Shown: in pieces, positions 34,690-46,540 of the stretch | How positions within the stretch are numbered: position 1 is the stretch's first letter | Layout of the letters: each line of letters starts with the position of its first letter | Position numbers and translations under genes: made by a program | The notes under the pieces: model-generated | The model's database searches: none | What the model was told of the DNA's origin: nothing | What the model saw: only the letters and a program-made list of their open reading frames with translations | Origin: Trogon surrucura | Lineage: Eukaryota; Chordata; Aves; Trogoniformes; Trogonidae | Direction of reading: 5' to 3' | Length of the DNA: 64,000 bases | Assembly: GCA_020746105.1 (NCBI GenBank) | Contig: CM036636.1 | Span: forward strand, 1,302,001 to 1,366,000

Positions 34690-35060
34690 ATAACACACAT
34701 TTATTCTATAATTTGAGTGCATGGTCAATACAGACCCCGCTCCGCTGTGTTACTCTGCAGTAATTGGGATCTCTTACAAGTGGACTATTCACTATTTCTT
34801 CCCACAGCCTTACTCACGGCATAAGCAGGAAGAACTGTGCTGTGCCCTAATCCAACATTGTACATTGTACACGCCACAAATCTGTTGTATTTACCCCCAT
34901 ATTTCTAGTAAAATAATGCTGTATCTTTGCATCTGGGCTGCCAGGCATTAGCGTTCCTTTAGTGCTGTCATTGTAGGAGAAACACAACACCAACAATACA
35001 CTATTATCACTACAAAGTGACAGCACTGTAGCTATATCTGTGCTAATGTGCTGCACTGTA
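34690..35060. promoter_or_regulatory. Candidate conserved or structured element containing a hairpin
   Basis: Unique AT-rich block. Positions 34961-34976 (AGTGCTGTCATTGTAG) are complementary to 35010-35027 (CTACAAAGTGACAGCACT) apart from a 2-nt bulge, with a 33-nt loop. An outer 7-bp pair, CATTAGC 34946-34952 with GCTAATG 35042-35048, nests around it. This could be a cruciform, a structured RNA or the remains of a short inverted-repeat element. No coding content. Confidence 0.45.
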
Positions 35061-36124
35061 TGATAATTACAAATGCTTTTCATACATGCACTTTTTTTTT
35101 TTAAAAAAAAAGAGAGAGAAATCTGAAGAGACTGAGTTGGTAGCACTGCATGAAAACCTTATTCTCCAGAAGCTGCTCAGCTGAGAACCATCAAGTTGTT
35201 TCCTAGTTTCAGCCTCACGACCATCATCTTCACACGTGTGTCTGACACTCTATCACACCACCTGGTCGTGTCAGCCCTGCTTTATAAATAAAGAATTAAT
35301 AAACGACACACAAAAAGACTCCAGTTGTCTGTTTTCCTTTCCCAACACCCAAATTGAATGTGCATTTGAATGGCAAAAGGGCACTTGGGTGGCATAAGTG
35401 GACAGTGAACCCTCAGTGCACATCTGCGTCAGGGCCCACAAATGTGTTTCTTCTGTCCCTCAGCATGTCAGGCTAATATTAAGCAACATCGATCAGATCC
35501 GAACATTTTAACATTGGTGCATCTCTCGCCTTATACTTCAGCATCTTAAAATGGCAGGTTGAGGAGATTTCTGATGCTCTGATGCTGATTTTTAAGCCCT
35601 GGTGCAAGAGCCGCGTGTGGATACTCAAGCCGGGGTAGCAGGCTGTGGCAAGTTGTTTCTGAGCAAGTGAGCCTGGCGTAAGCCCTAGGCAAAATAATTG
35701 TGCCACGACAGCCTGAACACCTGAAAAAATCAACAAATGTTGGACCAAGTAGTTTTAGATCCTGTCAAAGAAGTCCAGTTTCCCTATTTGCTGGCACTGG
35801 GTATTGGCTGGGCGCAGCAGATGTTTGCAATGCACCTTGCAAGGCAGGTAACGGAGCAAGTGGGTTCACCTGGGATCGTAGGTATAAATGAGAAGCCAAA
35901 GGCAACCTCATCTATCTGAAGGCTGGAAGGGTGTCCTGAAAAATGGTGGCTCTGGAAATGGAATAAAGAGCACTGTGGGTAAGTGACCATGGGTGAGCTG
36001 GTAGTGCATGAGGAGTTACTGTCATTGGGTGTAAATACAGCGGGCAGTAGGAGTAAGGAAAGATTTCTTCCCTCCTTGTGTGAATGCTCACACCAAGGCT
36101 GTGCTGTGAGACACCCCTCTGATG
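35061..36124. other. Unique sequence, no gene assigned
   Basis: A T-run then A-run at 35092-35110. The part from about 35690 to 36124 has the A-rich, frame-broken look of the 5' continuation of the ancient LINE that follows, but I cannot align it with confidence. Confidence 0.4.
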
Positions 36125-36450
36125 TCTGTGCTTGTAAAAGGGTACAGGAGCTGGAGAAGGTTCAGAAAAGAGCCACAAAAATAATTTGAGGGTGGGAGGA
36201 AGTGCTCTGCGGTAAATGATTTTTAAAAGCACACTCTGTTTAGATCATAGAAAGGAAGAGTGAGAGGTGATTTGATTAGTGCATAAGTACCTGCATGGGG
36301 AGAAAATACCAGGTATTAAAGGGCTTTTTAATTTAGTAGAGAAAGGCATAATAAGAACTAATGGCTGGGAGCTGAAGCTGGAGAAATTCAGGCTAAATAA
36401 GTCACAAGGTTTTTAACAATGGCGGTGATTAAAAATTGGCACAAAGTCCT
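36125..36450 (+). mobile_element. Ancient CR1/L3-like LINE 3' part
   Basis: Collinear with old amniote CR1/L3 elements: GTACAGGAGCTGGAGAAGGT, TCAGAAAAGAGCCACAAAAA, GAGTGAGAGGTGATTTGATT, CATAAGTACCTGCATGGGGA, GAAAATACCAGGTATTAAAG, GGCTGGGAGCTGAAGCTGGA and AAATTCAGGCTAAATAAG. It encodes the C-terminal end of the RT ORF (QELEKVQKRATKII), now interrupted. Confidence 0.8.
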
Positions 36451-38309
36451 GAGGGAAGGTGAGTGTCCTCTGTCTCATCATAGCTTCTGTTCAGGCCCAA
36501 GCCTCTTTTCTGGAAGATGTGCTAAGCCCAGATACCAAGGTTTGACCTTTTTGCAGGGGAAAAGCCCCTTCTCATAGTGAGGAATGGGTCTCAGCAAGGC
36601 AATGGGACCTCCTGGCTGAAAACTGCTGGGGCGAATTGCCTTCTCACCTGCATGTGCCAAGGATAGAGGGACCTCTCCTAATGAAAGATATTTTAATATT
36701 GCATTCAGATCCACAGGGTTTACGGAGGTGGCTGAAGAGCTGGCAGCTCAGCATCTGATAGTGCTCATGTAGCATGAATGCTCTCCCATGCTGTTGGTAC
36801 CTCATTTTCCATTCTTTCTCCAGCTCAGAACTTCCCTCTACTGTCAGGGCTTACAGAGAGATTCCTTCTCTTCCATCCAGAAGCTGATTTTTCTCCCTCA
36901 ACTCTGCAAGAAGATGAACACGTGCCCTCCCAAGGCCAAGTCACAGGTATGTGAACCAGCCCTAGTCCAGCGATGTGGCCACGGACTGAACTGTGCTTAT
37001 TCACACAATCCTATTCATGTTTGTTCTTTGGCAAACCCTTTTAATTCCACACTGGTCAACGTTAAAATTGTTGCTATTAAAAAATATTTTTAAAACCCTA
37101 CAAAACCCAATCCTTTGTTGCTTAAGCCGTATGCAGGGTGTTAGCTTTGTTGTTGTGCCGTGAGGCTTTCGGTGAACTTGCAATTTCTTTAGTGACACGC
37201 AGCAACGTCATCGTGCCTCTCTTTGGAGTACACATGCACTGGCATTTTTCCGCATGTGGTGGCTTGGTCAATTTGAAAATACTCTGCTATCCCTCCACCT
37301 ACCTATACCTGATCCTCCTGTGGCCGTAGTACCAGGAGTAAGTTGTCTATATACAGACTGGTTTCTGGTACTTGGTCTCCAGACTTAATTTCTTCCACTC
37401 CTTGGTGATTTGCTACAGGTAAACCAATAGTTCACTGCCTAATAGTGCAAATATAAAAATAGAGATAGAAGAAAAGAGTGTTTTTCCCTAGCGAAACTGG
37501 TCAGGGTTTTGATCTTCACAAAAGTGTTAGAAATAGCGCAGAGTTTTCTATAGTGGTTTGGCTCAATTCCGAAATTATCTTCTGCTGGGGAAAAAAAAAA
37601 AATATTGGCAGGACATCCAAATTCTCAAGCAATCTTACCGAGTGCTTTTGGGAAAGCTGCAGCTAGTTGTTTCGTGACATTAACTCTGATTTGTCACGTT
37701 CATTCCTAATAACTTTTAACAAATCCAACCCAAGCAGAACATATCACTTTTGTTTGGACGGTAAGATTTGGATTTCTGCTCCGTTGTTGCTGAGAGTCGT
37801 ACGTAGAAATCCAAGAGATCAGGAACTCCTGCCCATGGAACTCACAGCCGTAGGATGTAACATCCTGGGTGGAGGATGCAGCAGGGAGGGTCTCGTTGTT
37901 GGATCTTTGGATAAGCTGCTCCAGGAGGACCATGGGGTGAGACACAGAGGTGCAGACCTCGTAAGGCTCCCAGTGCTGAGTAAAGGCAATGACAGTGGAA
38001 TGGGAGAGAAGTTTTAGACACAAAGTTTAATTTACTAATGCTTTATGTAGCAAGTTCAACAGTGTAGTTTCTGAAATGCTTTCAAAACCAAATATGTAGC
38101 AGATGAAGTAGAAGTCTCTAGGTATATATGAGAAAAATGTGTGTAGAATCAGGATCTGGACCTGCTAGAAACCGATAAATTCTTGGAGTTGGTGGAACGT
38201 ATGGGTCCCCACAGACCTTGGCTGGATATGGCATTTAAGAATATGATAAAAATTCAATAGCTGAACAAATTCCTTTATATTTGCGTGTGTCTATTTGAAC
38301 GTTAGAATT
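36451..38309. other. Unique sequence, no gene assigned
   Basis: About 1.9 kb, no supported gene. Some AT-rich parts (37000-37100) could be conserved. An A-run lies at 37589-37603. Confidence 0.4.
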
Positions 38310-40410
38310 TTAAAAATTAAGATAGGTGAACTGGAGACTCAGCTCTAAAGGAAATTATTGGCTTTAAGAGGTCTGCTAGATACCTGCCAGAGATAGTAAC
38401 TAGTGGGACTCTCATACCAGGGTTTAATTCATATGGTAACAGAGTGAGCGGCATCAGTCGAGAAGAGCCTGGAGATCCAGAAGGCCGGGAAGGTGAAGAA
38501 GGTCACAGCAGCAGCCAGCAGCACGCGATTCCTGCCGACTGGGGTTTCATGCCCGTGTGGGAAGAGATGGCACCGTGCCTGTAGTCGTGGTGGTGCTCGG
38601 GGTCATCAAGCACCGAGTAACATCAGTTGGTCTCTCAGAGCTGAAAACATGAAAACAGGCTTCAGTTACCCCCATGGTGATTAGTGACTGTTACAGAGGG
38701 GCAAGGTGCTGAGAGTGTTTTCAGGCAGCGTAAGTGACTTTCTTCAGAGAATAGGAAAGGGGAGAAGCAACCTTTGATTGAGTGTGGAGCAGTCCAGGAG
38801 ACCTGGTTCAAGGTCTGACCATCAAACAGCATCTAAGAGAGGCTTTAATGGACTGAAGTTCAATACTCTATAGGGGAAGGGGGAGGAAATAGAAATTGCT
38901 CTGATAAAGTTTAAAGAAGAACTTAAAAAAAAAAAACCCAAAAAACTGAGGAGACCGGTTAAGAGGGAATTTAAAAGGAATGGCTAGAAGGGTGAAATGA
39001 TTGAAAGTGGTGGGGATACTTTTGAAAGACAGTGTATTAGGAGCTCTGGAATGCTATTAGAAGATTTTAAAGGACAAAAATAATTCTGACCATGGTTATC
39101 CAGCAGCAGAAAAGAAGCAGAAAGATATCCTTCAAATGAGGAAAATAAAACTCCGGCAAGTTAATGCAAAGCCATATTAATGTGGGCCAAAAATGCATTT
39201 CAGAAAGAACTTGCTAGAACCATAAAAACTGATAGTTTCTCCTTTTTTTTCAGGTGTTAGAACGTGAGTACGTGCCATAGGGCTAGTTCAGCTCGTGCGA
39301 ATTCAGTGGGAGAACTGTGAAAGAAAGGGCGTAGCAGGAAAGTTAAATAAACAGAGGAATTTAGTAATGTTCCCACATGGGAAATTTTCATTACAAGGGA
39401 TGCGTATAAGGAACTCTTCTATATTTTAGGCTCGAAATTAAAAATTGAATAATAAAAATTCATCAAGACCAGATGGTATTTTCCAAAGAGCTGTGAAGGA
39501 ATGAAAAAAAAAACAAAATTCCAGTCTATTAGTTGGGCTGGGAAATCTGTCACTTCAATCTACCTAGGCACCAGAAATTAGAAGGTGGAGAATTTCTTGC
39601 CAATTTATTCAAGAGTTGAAAAGGAAATATGGAAAGCTGTGAAATGGGAAGCCTAATTTTTTTTTTTTTTTTACAAGGAAAGTTGGAAGACACTATAATA
39701 AGGAACAAAACAAGCAGGCACATAAGGCAGAACAAGATGTTATCTCATTCAAAATTGACCAACAGAACAATTCTAGATCTTGGAGGAGAAAGCAGATGTG
39801 GCCTGAAGGATTTAGATTTCCAAAAAATCTTTCAGTAAGATTTCCCCAGTCATGGGATAAGAGGAAAAAAAAAATTTAAAGACCCCAAGATGCTTAAGTG
39901 ACAGGAAAAAAGGCAAGAGTAAAAACCTTTGTGTGTCAAGAGAGTAATGTTGAGTCAAGGGAATCTGCCTACAACAAGAAATAAAACAGTGTCAGGGAAC
40001 CTTAGCAGTGCTCATAAAGGCAATGTTAGGAAGCAAAGAGAGCATTAGGAGCGAGTAGAAAACAACTTATTGTGTGTATAAATCCATGGAATGCCCACAT
40101 TTTTAATATGATGTATATTCCTCTTGAAACTGCCCAGGTAAACTTTGGCAAACTAGAAGAGTTTTAGAGATGGGCAACAACTATAACTGGAGATTTAGAA
40201 TAACTTTCACAGCAGTAGATTTTAGAAGGCTCCACACCTCAACTTGGATGGTTGCACAGAGAAGGGGAAGGTTGTGGTGGACAAAGACCCACAAAATCAT
40301 GAATGGCATGGAAACAGGGAGTAGGGAACAGTTATTCCCAGTTTTCCCAAGCACAAACCAGTGGAATTGGCATCTCACATTATCAGGCAAGAAGTTGAAA
40401 AATAAAGGGA
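38310..40410 (+). mobile_element. Ancient CR1/L3-like LINE, about 2.1 kb, endonuclease to RT and 3' part
   Basis: Scattered but collinear landmarks of old amniote CR1: GACTCTCATACCAGGGTTTA (about 38408), ATTCATCAAGACCAGATGGT (39460), GGAAGACACTATAATAAGG with GCACATAAGGCAGAACAAGA (39685-39736), GGATTTAGATTTCCAAAAAA with TCATGGGATAAGAGG (39809-39865), AAATCCATGGAATGCCCACA (40080) and AAAATCATGAATGGCATGG (40293-40311). These correspond to endonuclease, RT palm (the Y/F-L-D-F-x-K motif region is still legible as DLDFQKIF) and C-terminal segments. Multiple stops and gaps: a long-dead copy. The 38460-38690 part does not match and may be inserted or highly diverged sequence. Confidence 0.75.
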
Positions 40411-42239
40411 AGATCCCCTGAGAATGCATAGTTACACTTCACACAACGTCTGAAGATGCCGTGGAGTCCGAAGGTACAAGCAGATTCAGAAAGAGAACCT
40501 GATTTACAGATGGGAAGGGTGTTGTCTGAAGCACAGCGATGCTGACCAACATCCAGCAAAAAATCCCTGAGCCACGCTGCTGGCAGCAAGGACACTCGCT
40601 GGGGAAATGCCCCTCTGTGTGTGTCCTCCTGCTCTGAGCATCTCGTGGGGGCCGCTGGCAGGGACATATAATGGAGAGGATGGATCTGACCCAGGATGAC
40701 CCTTCTTCCATCCTTACTACGCCCTGATGTGAGTCTGGTGACTTCCACAGTACAGGGATTCTTGGTCAGGTGTTTGCACAGAAGCACTAATTACAGTAGT
40801 GGACAGCAGTGAGTTAGAAATTCTGACAACAAAGGAAAAAACTGATCTTTATTCTGTTTAGAGTACTGAAAATGCGATCAGTCTTTTAAAGAACTGGGAT
40901 GAGTATTTGCCAACACTTCTTTTAGAACTAAAAAATGCACTTTTTAAAATGTGTGCTGGTGTCACATCTGATTCAACAGTGACATGAGCATATTTCTTGG
41001 TGTGGAGGGGTTTTTTTTTTTCCCCCAGTAACTCCATGTTCTAATGACCTTAGTGTGAATCCCTGAACAGGCATCATTGATACACGCTCTGAGGACGGGA
41101 CCAGCCCTTGACAGTGTCTGCACAATCGCTTGGTTTCCTCTTCATTCTGACACTGTTCCCTTGAAAGCTCCTCCTGCCAGGCTGTTTGATCATGGTGTGT
41201 GTCTGGTCAGGAAAATAGTATGTCTTCCCTAAGTAAATGGCATCTTTTATTATAGGAGCTCGTCACAATGGATTGCAAAAATTTGATGTGTTAGGACACC
41301 AGAACCCCAGCAAGCTCAAACCCACCCAAAATAATAAATAAAGGGTCAGGTTCTTGCATGGCGAGTTAGTCACCTGTGGTTCCTGGAGGTATCTAAATCT
41401 CACTTGGTGAATTGTCTCTGATGTTCCCAGCTCTTAGGTTTAGATGGATGAAGCTCCTCCTCAGTCGTACAGGTGACCCAGCTTGCACATGTGCAGCGCC
41501 GAGCCCTTCGTCACCTCCGTCTGTGACCAGACCATCTTGCAACTCACTCTCCTCCCACCCATCAAGTTGTGCTTCCCCCAGCTGCAAAGTCCAACAGGCT
41601 TTTCATGCTTGGAGGTGAGAAATGAGATTTGTGGAGATCTGAGCTCAGGTAAGACCAGGCCAGGAGGCTGGAGGGGCAGCAGCCTGATGAGCTGGGGGTG
41701 AAGGAAGAACTGGAGAGGTTGAAACGGGCAGGAAGGTGCTGCTGCATCCAGGGACTTGATGCCCAAAGTCCAGGCTGGATGGTTTTATACCATCCCTATG
41801 GGGACGATGTACATTTTTCACCACCCTCTGCTTACAGATATGGACTTATGGGCTGCACATACATAATCTTTCTCTGTCTTGGAGCAGGGAAATCATCAGT
41901 AGGTAACCAGCCTCTAAAAGCCATCAGCCACCAGGAGGAACATGGACCATGAACCCTGCACTCAGCAGCTTGCAGGGCAAAACTTTTTTCAGGTTCCTTG
42001 GGGAATGAGGGTTTGAATTTTGGTGGAAAAAGGGAAAAGAGGGCTGGGAGTCTCCTTTTCCTGAAGGGTTGGTGGCTTTCCTCCTGGAATTTTACTCCGC
42101 TCCATCTCTCCCTCCTTTCTCTGATGGAGCTGGGTCAGACGCCTCTGGACTGAGGAACATCTCTGCCCCTCGAAGCGAAGGGAGCAGCGTTTGTGCCGAG
42201 AGCCCCCGCCGAGCCTTCCCCTTTGCCGCCTGGCTCCAC
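40411..42239. other. Unique sequence, no gene assigned
   Basis: About 1.8 kb. Frames at 41393-41766 on both strands have no domain. No repeat is recognised. Confidence 0.45.
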
Positions 42240-42690
42240 ACGTCTGCTCGGGAGCACCAGCACTAAATTAAACCGGATCGCGCTTTTCCCGCTTTAGTCA
42301 TTTAGATAAAAGTAACATTTTGTTTGAGAGCGGCAGCAATTATACCCTGGGGTTTGGGATTAACGTAATTAACGCTTTCGCGATCTCCAAATGTCCCCCC
42401 CGCCTGCGCTCCTGCTGCAATCAGAGTCTTGTCTTTCGGTGACGCTACCGTGGATAACGTTCCCCCAAAAAGGTACGTAAGTCCTTATTAGGGAGTGCAC
42501 ATTGCATGTGTTTAGGAATGAGCATTTCGGGGGGGAAGAAAGAAAAAGAGAATTGTATCGCGGTGCATTAGTGTCTGTATCACATGAAAAGCCTGTCACT
42601 TCACCACCCAGGGAACTAATGAAGATCCCAATTATACAGCAATAAAATATACATATGCAGTACAGAGGGGCTTATACATTTTTAATTTTT
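42240..42690. promoter_or_regulatory. Candidate conserved non-coding element (42.3-42.7 kb)
   Basis: Unique block combining high AT with preserved CpGs (ACCGGATCGCGC, AACGCTTTCGCGATC, GGATAACGTTCCCC), unusual outside CpG islands. Homeodomain cores ATTAACGTAATTAACG at 42359-42374 and CAATTATACAGC are present. It is flanked by ordinary sequence. Among the stronger enhancer candidates, but still inferred. Confidence 0.45.
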
Positions 42691-43500
42691 TTTTCCAAAG
42701 CCAAACGCAGAAAGAAAATTCTAATTAGTGGGTTTTGTCGGTTTTAAATAAAAAGGTACGCCGTTGCGGGAAACACCTGGGAGTTGCACTTCATCCCCCA
42801 GAAAAAACGTGCCCAGGCAGCCTGCACGCCCTCCCAGCACTGTCACCCCTGCACCTGCCAGCTGCTCCCTGCTCTTCTGGAGGGTCCTGGGAGGAGAAAA
42901 CCCCATTTTTCAGCTCTGACCCCAGCGATTCCCATGTTCTCCATGGCACATCGCTCCCTAGCCAAGCCATCCCCTCTCGTGTCCCCCTCTCCTCACTCAA
43001 AGGAAGCCCTTCATTGCTTCCATCAGCTTTGCATCACTAATGAAAACTTTCCCTTCCACGGGGAGGTCAGAGCAGTGAAGACCCAGTGGGGAGTTGCTGG
43101 AGGTTTCCATCCAAGGCAGAAGAAGGATGCAGAGGGCATCCAAGCCACCGGCTGCACCTTCCTTCCAGGTTGTGTTTGCTTCTCCCTCGTTGCTCTCAAT
43201 GCTGGAGGGACAGCTGGGATTGCCCAGCCCTCCTCTGGCCTTGGCTGGGAAGCCCCTGCCATCAGCTGCATGACACCAAGAAAAGAATAGGATGGAGCTT
43301 TAGCAGCAAACCCAGCAGCTTCCAGCACAAATCCTCTCCTTTCTTCTTGGACCAGAGTTCTGGAGATACTGGGGACTGGTCAATAGCGCTTCTATTCAAA
43401 AATCCCTAGTAAAGGGTGTTTTGGGGCAACAGAAGTGGAAACCTGCCCTCTTCCCCCATCCATTTGCAGAGGACCTCCGTGCCTCTAGAAGATCACCAAG
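42691..43500. other. Unique sequence, no gene assigned
   Basis: Overlapping domain-free frames, the longest plus 42784-43290 (168 codons). No splice context or repeat. Confidence 0.45.
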
Positions 43501-43960
43501 ATCATAGAATTGTAGAATGTCTTAGGTTGGAAGGGACCTCAGAGACCATCTAATACAACCCCTGCCATGGGCAGGGATATCCTTAACTAGCCCAGGTTGC
43601 TCAAGGCCTCATCCAGCACCTCCAGGGAGGGGGCAGCCACAGCCTCTCTGGGCAACCTGTTCCAGAGTCTGGCCACCCTCGCACTGAAGAATTTCTTCCT
43701 GAGATCCAATCTAGCTCTGTTCTCCTTCAATTTAAATCCATTTGCCCTTGTCCTGTCGCTGGACGCTCTTGTACAAAGTCCCTCCCCACCTCCCTGTAGG
43801 TCCCTTCAGGCACTGCAGGCAGGGATAAGGTCCCCCCGGAGTCTTCTCTTCTCCAGCTGAACAACCCCAGCTCCCACAGCCTGTCCTCACAGCAGAGCTG
43901 CCCCAGCCCCTGGATCATCTTTGTGGCCTCCTCTGGACTCATCCCAGCAGGTCCATGTTC
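43501..43960 (-). mobile_element. CR1 LINE 3' part (about 0.46 kb)
   Basis: Reversed copy: ATCATAGAATTGTAGAATGT tail, GGTTGGAAGGGACCTCAGAG, CTCCAGGGAGGGGGCAGCCA, GTACAAAGTCCCTCCCCACC and, on the minus strand, EEATKMIQGLGQL with RLWELGLFSWRR from ORF2. Nearly collinear and highly similar to 34097-34624 on the opposite strand. Confidence 0.96.
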
Positions 43961-44440
43961 CTCTTTCATTCACACTCTCATCACTCAGTTATTTTCCGTG
44001 ACTCCCCTGGGAAGATGGTGAGTCTGTGCAGAGGAGCCACACACATTTAGTCCTGCCGGCGAGTTCACGTCTGTGCCTCAACCCCCCGCTGCCCTCTGGT
44101 CCCACCCTCTGACGGGGACTCAGGGATGTGGGGTGAAATTTGTCCATCCTCACCTCGGCACCAGTCGCTGCAGCTGGAGCAAGATCCATACTCGCTGAGC
44201 TCCACCCTGACTGCAGAGAGCAGGTAGGGTGCAGTTGGATGTTCAGACTGTTTAGCTGCAGCTTCGGGAATTTATAGAAAATAAGTTATGGTGTTTTTTT
44301 TCTTTTCTGTGGTCTGTAATACCCATAAATCTGGCTGTTGTCCACAGGAATGACCAAACAGGTATCTGCCCAGGCTGCCATCCCTCTCAGCCTTCAAATG
44401 CCGCTCCCAACCGGCAGGGTGCTAGAGCTGCTCAGCAAAA
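43961..44440. other. Unique sequence, no gene assigned
   Basis: No repeat or gene recognised. Confidence 0.5.
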
Positions 44441-45075
44441 CAACTTCAGACCTTTTAAACACTAGCCTCGCAAGATATTTCCCTTAATTACTTCCAATGA
44501 AATGATCGACCTCTTTGAGAACTGGTTTCCAAAAAAGTGCGTGTAAAAGAGTCAGTCTGCGATAGGAACTCAGCCTGGGAAGTTTCAGGCAAAACGCTCA
44601 GGATCTGGCAAGCTTTTAAGCAATTCAGAACAATGTTTTAAAACGGAGCTGTCAGGCAACCCGAAGCGTAAACCAGTCCTGCCAAGTCCTCTTGTAATAA
44701 AAATAAATGATCATTTGTTGCTTTCTGAATTCTCATATGCAGATGAGTGAATATATTATATGGTGTCCGATGCCCTAAACTCCATCTTCATTTAAATTTT
44801 AAAGTCACTATAATATGTTGCATAAATATAAAGGGAAAAAAATAATTACTGGTGATAGCATAATTCTGAAACGTTTTCAAGCGTGCAAAAAGCACAGAGA
44901 TTGGTATTTTGACATTAATCAGCGAGTAGGCTCTGAGCATATCAGAGCTGTGACAGGCACAGGAGCGTTATCACCTCACTTGGCAGGAACTTTCACCTAC
45001 CATGAAACTATTGCGAGGGAAAAAAGAATCCTTCATTTTCCAGCTACAGTGACGCCAAAAATGTTTTCAAAAGGT
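44441..45075. promoter_or_regulatory. Candidate conserved non-coding element (44.5-45.1 kb)
   Basis: Long unique AT-rich block with CTTAATTACTTCCAATGAAA, TAATAAAAATAAATGATCAT, TATGCAGATGAGTGAATATA and GACATTAATCAGCGAG. The 88-codon plus frame at 44815-45081 lies inside, but no coding signature or splice site supports it. Regulatory role inferred. Confidence 0.4.
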
Positions 45076-46339
45076 GCATAGTCTCAACAGCGGTTGAAAC
45101 CAATTCTGAAGGGTCGAAGAGAAATTTTCAGGGTGATGTTCAGCCTCATGTAGCCCAGCTGAGAGTGAGGGGGCGCTGAGCTCTGGCTCGGAGGGCACGG
45201 GTGATGCTCGGAAGCTCAGCCTTCTGCTGAGGAGCGCACCCGTATCTACCAACCATCCCTCCGAGCTCTCCTGCTCCTACACGCTCTGCTGTGTCCCTCT
45301 GCAGAAAGGGAGATGTGGTCCCCTCTCTGTTTAGCCTCCTGCAGCATTACGGGTACTTTAATGCTGCTTCAGCCCTAAGAAGAATGAAACGACTGGGATA
45401 AAGCAGACAAAGGCCTCTGGTTTTGTTTCTTCTCTAAGCCACAAAGTTCATCTTGAAATCCCAGCGCACACCTGACTGCCGTCCCAATTCCCGTTATCTT
45501 ATGCCAGTTCTAAATCGCAAGTTGAACTGGAAAAAAAAAGCAAAGAAAGTTTAATTAATTGGTTAACTGATTATTTATCCTTCCTTTAATAAGATGGTAG
45601 TATTCAAGAAGACCAAATAGAGGCAAAGATGAGTATTGCGGCCGGTTCACCACCACAGTGCTGGTCCTCATTGCTGGTGGCTGCCCCGTGGTTGCATGCC
45701 CTCAAAATCAGAGGTTTTTTCCTCCAGATTCCATCTCCTTGATCCTCCTGCTACCTGAAGGAGCTCTTGAGCAAGCAATGAGAGTTGGTCCTGAGTTGGG
45801 TAATGGGTTTCAGAGGGGCCAGCACCAACAGAAAGTTTGGGAGAAAACAACCCTAGGGTGAAAATGTTGGTCGATTGTGGTTTGGGGGGGGGGGGTGTTT
45901 TGTGGTTTTCTGATTGTTTCTCAAAAGCCTGCAACCAGCTGGGGCTGCTGTTGAAAATGCAGAAGTAAAGAAATCAGTGATGCTCAAAGAGTCCAGCAGC
46001 AGCATTTTGGGTGAGCTGGAGAGGTGTTCGTAAGGAACCCACCAGCAGGACGCTGCCGTAAACTCATGGCCATGAAACCAAGCAATGATCAATGAATTCT
46101 GGATAGATTCTGCCCAGCTTAAAAATCCCAACACTCTAGACGTATCAAGGGAGGAGGTTGTGTAGCTGCATTGCAGCTAGCTGAGCTATCTAGGGAGATA
46201 TTTAGAAGTCAAAATATTTGCAACACTGGTATCCAGAGACTGAACATGACATATTTGGAAACAGAACTGGCTAATTTATTTTTTTTTTGCATCCAGGTGA
46301 CTTTTCAGTGCAGAGGCAACTTCTGCAGCAATGTGATTT
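45076..46339. other. Unique sequence with a CTCF-like motif
   Basis: GTGAGGGGGCGCTG at 45165-45178 resembles the core of a CTCF site. A G-run lies at 45885-45895. No gene or repeat is recognised. Confidence 0.35.
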
Positions 46340-46540
46340 TTTTTTTCACAGAGAGACAAACAGTAAAAAATGCGATCGACTCTTTTCTTGCGGTACTATT
46401 AATAAATACTGCATTTGGTTTGCTAAACGAATGCATCAGCGCCACATAAGGAGATTCATAAAACTCAGCTGCCGTGATGAACGTATCCAGGTAGTCTCAA
46501 AACAAGTTTGTGGAAGACTGCTCAGGAAAAACACGTAAGG
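46340..46540. promoter_or_regulatory. Weak candidate conserved non-coding element
   Basis: Unique block with ATGCGATCGACTC, TTGCGGTACTATTAATAAAT and GCTAAACGAATGCATCAGCG. CpG-retaining AT-rich sequence. Two overlapping plus frames cross it without any domain. Low confidence. Confidence 0.25.
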
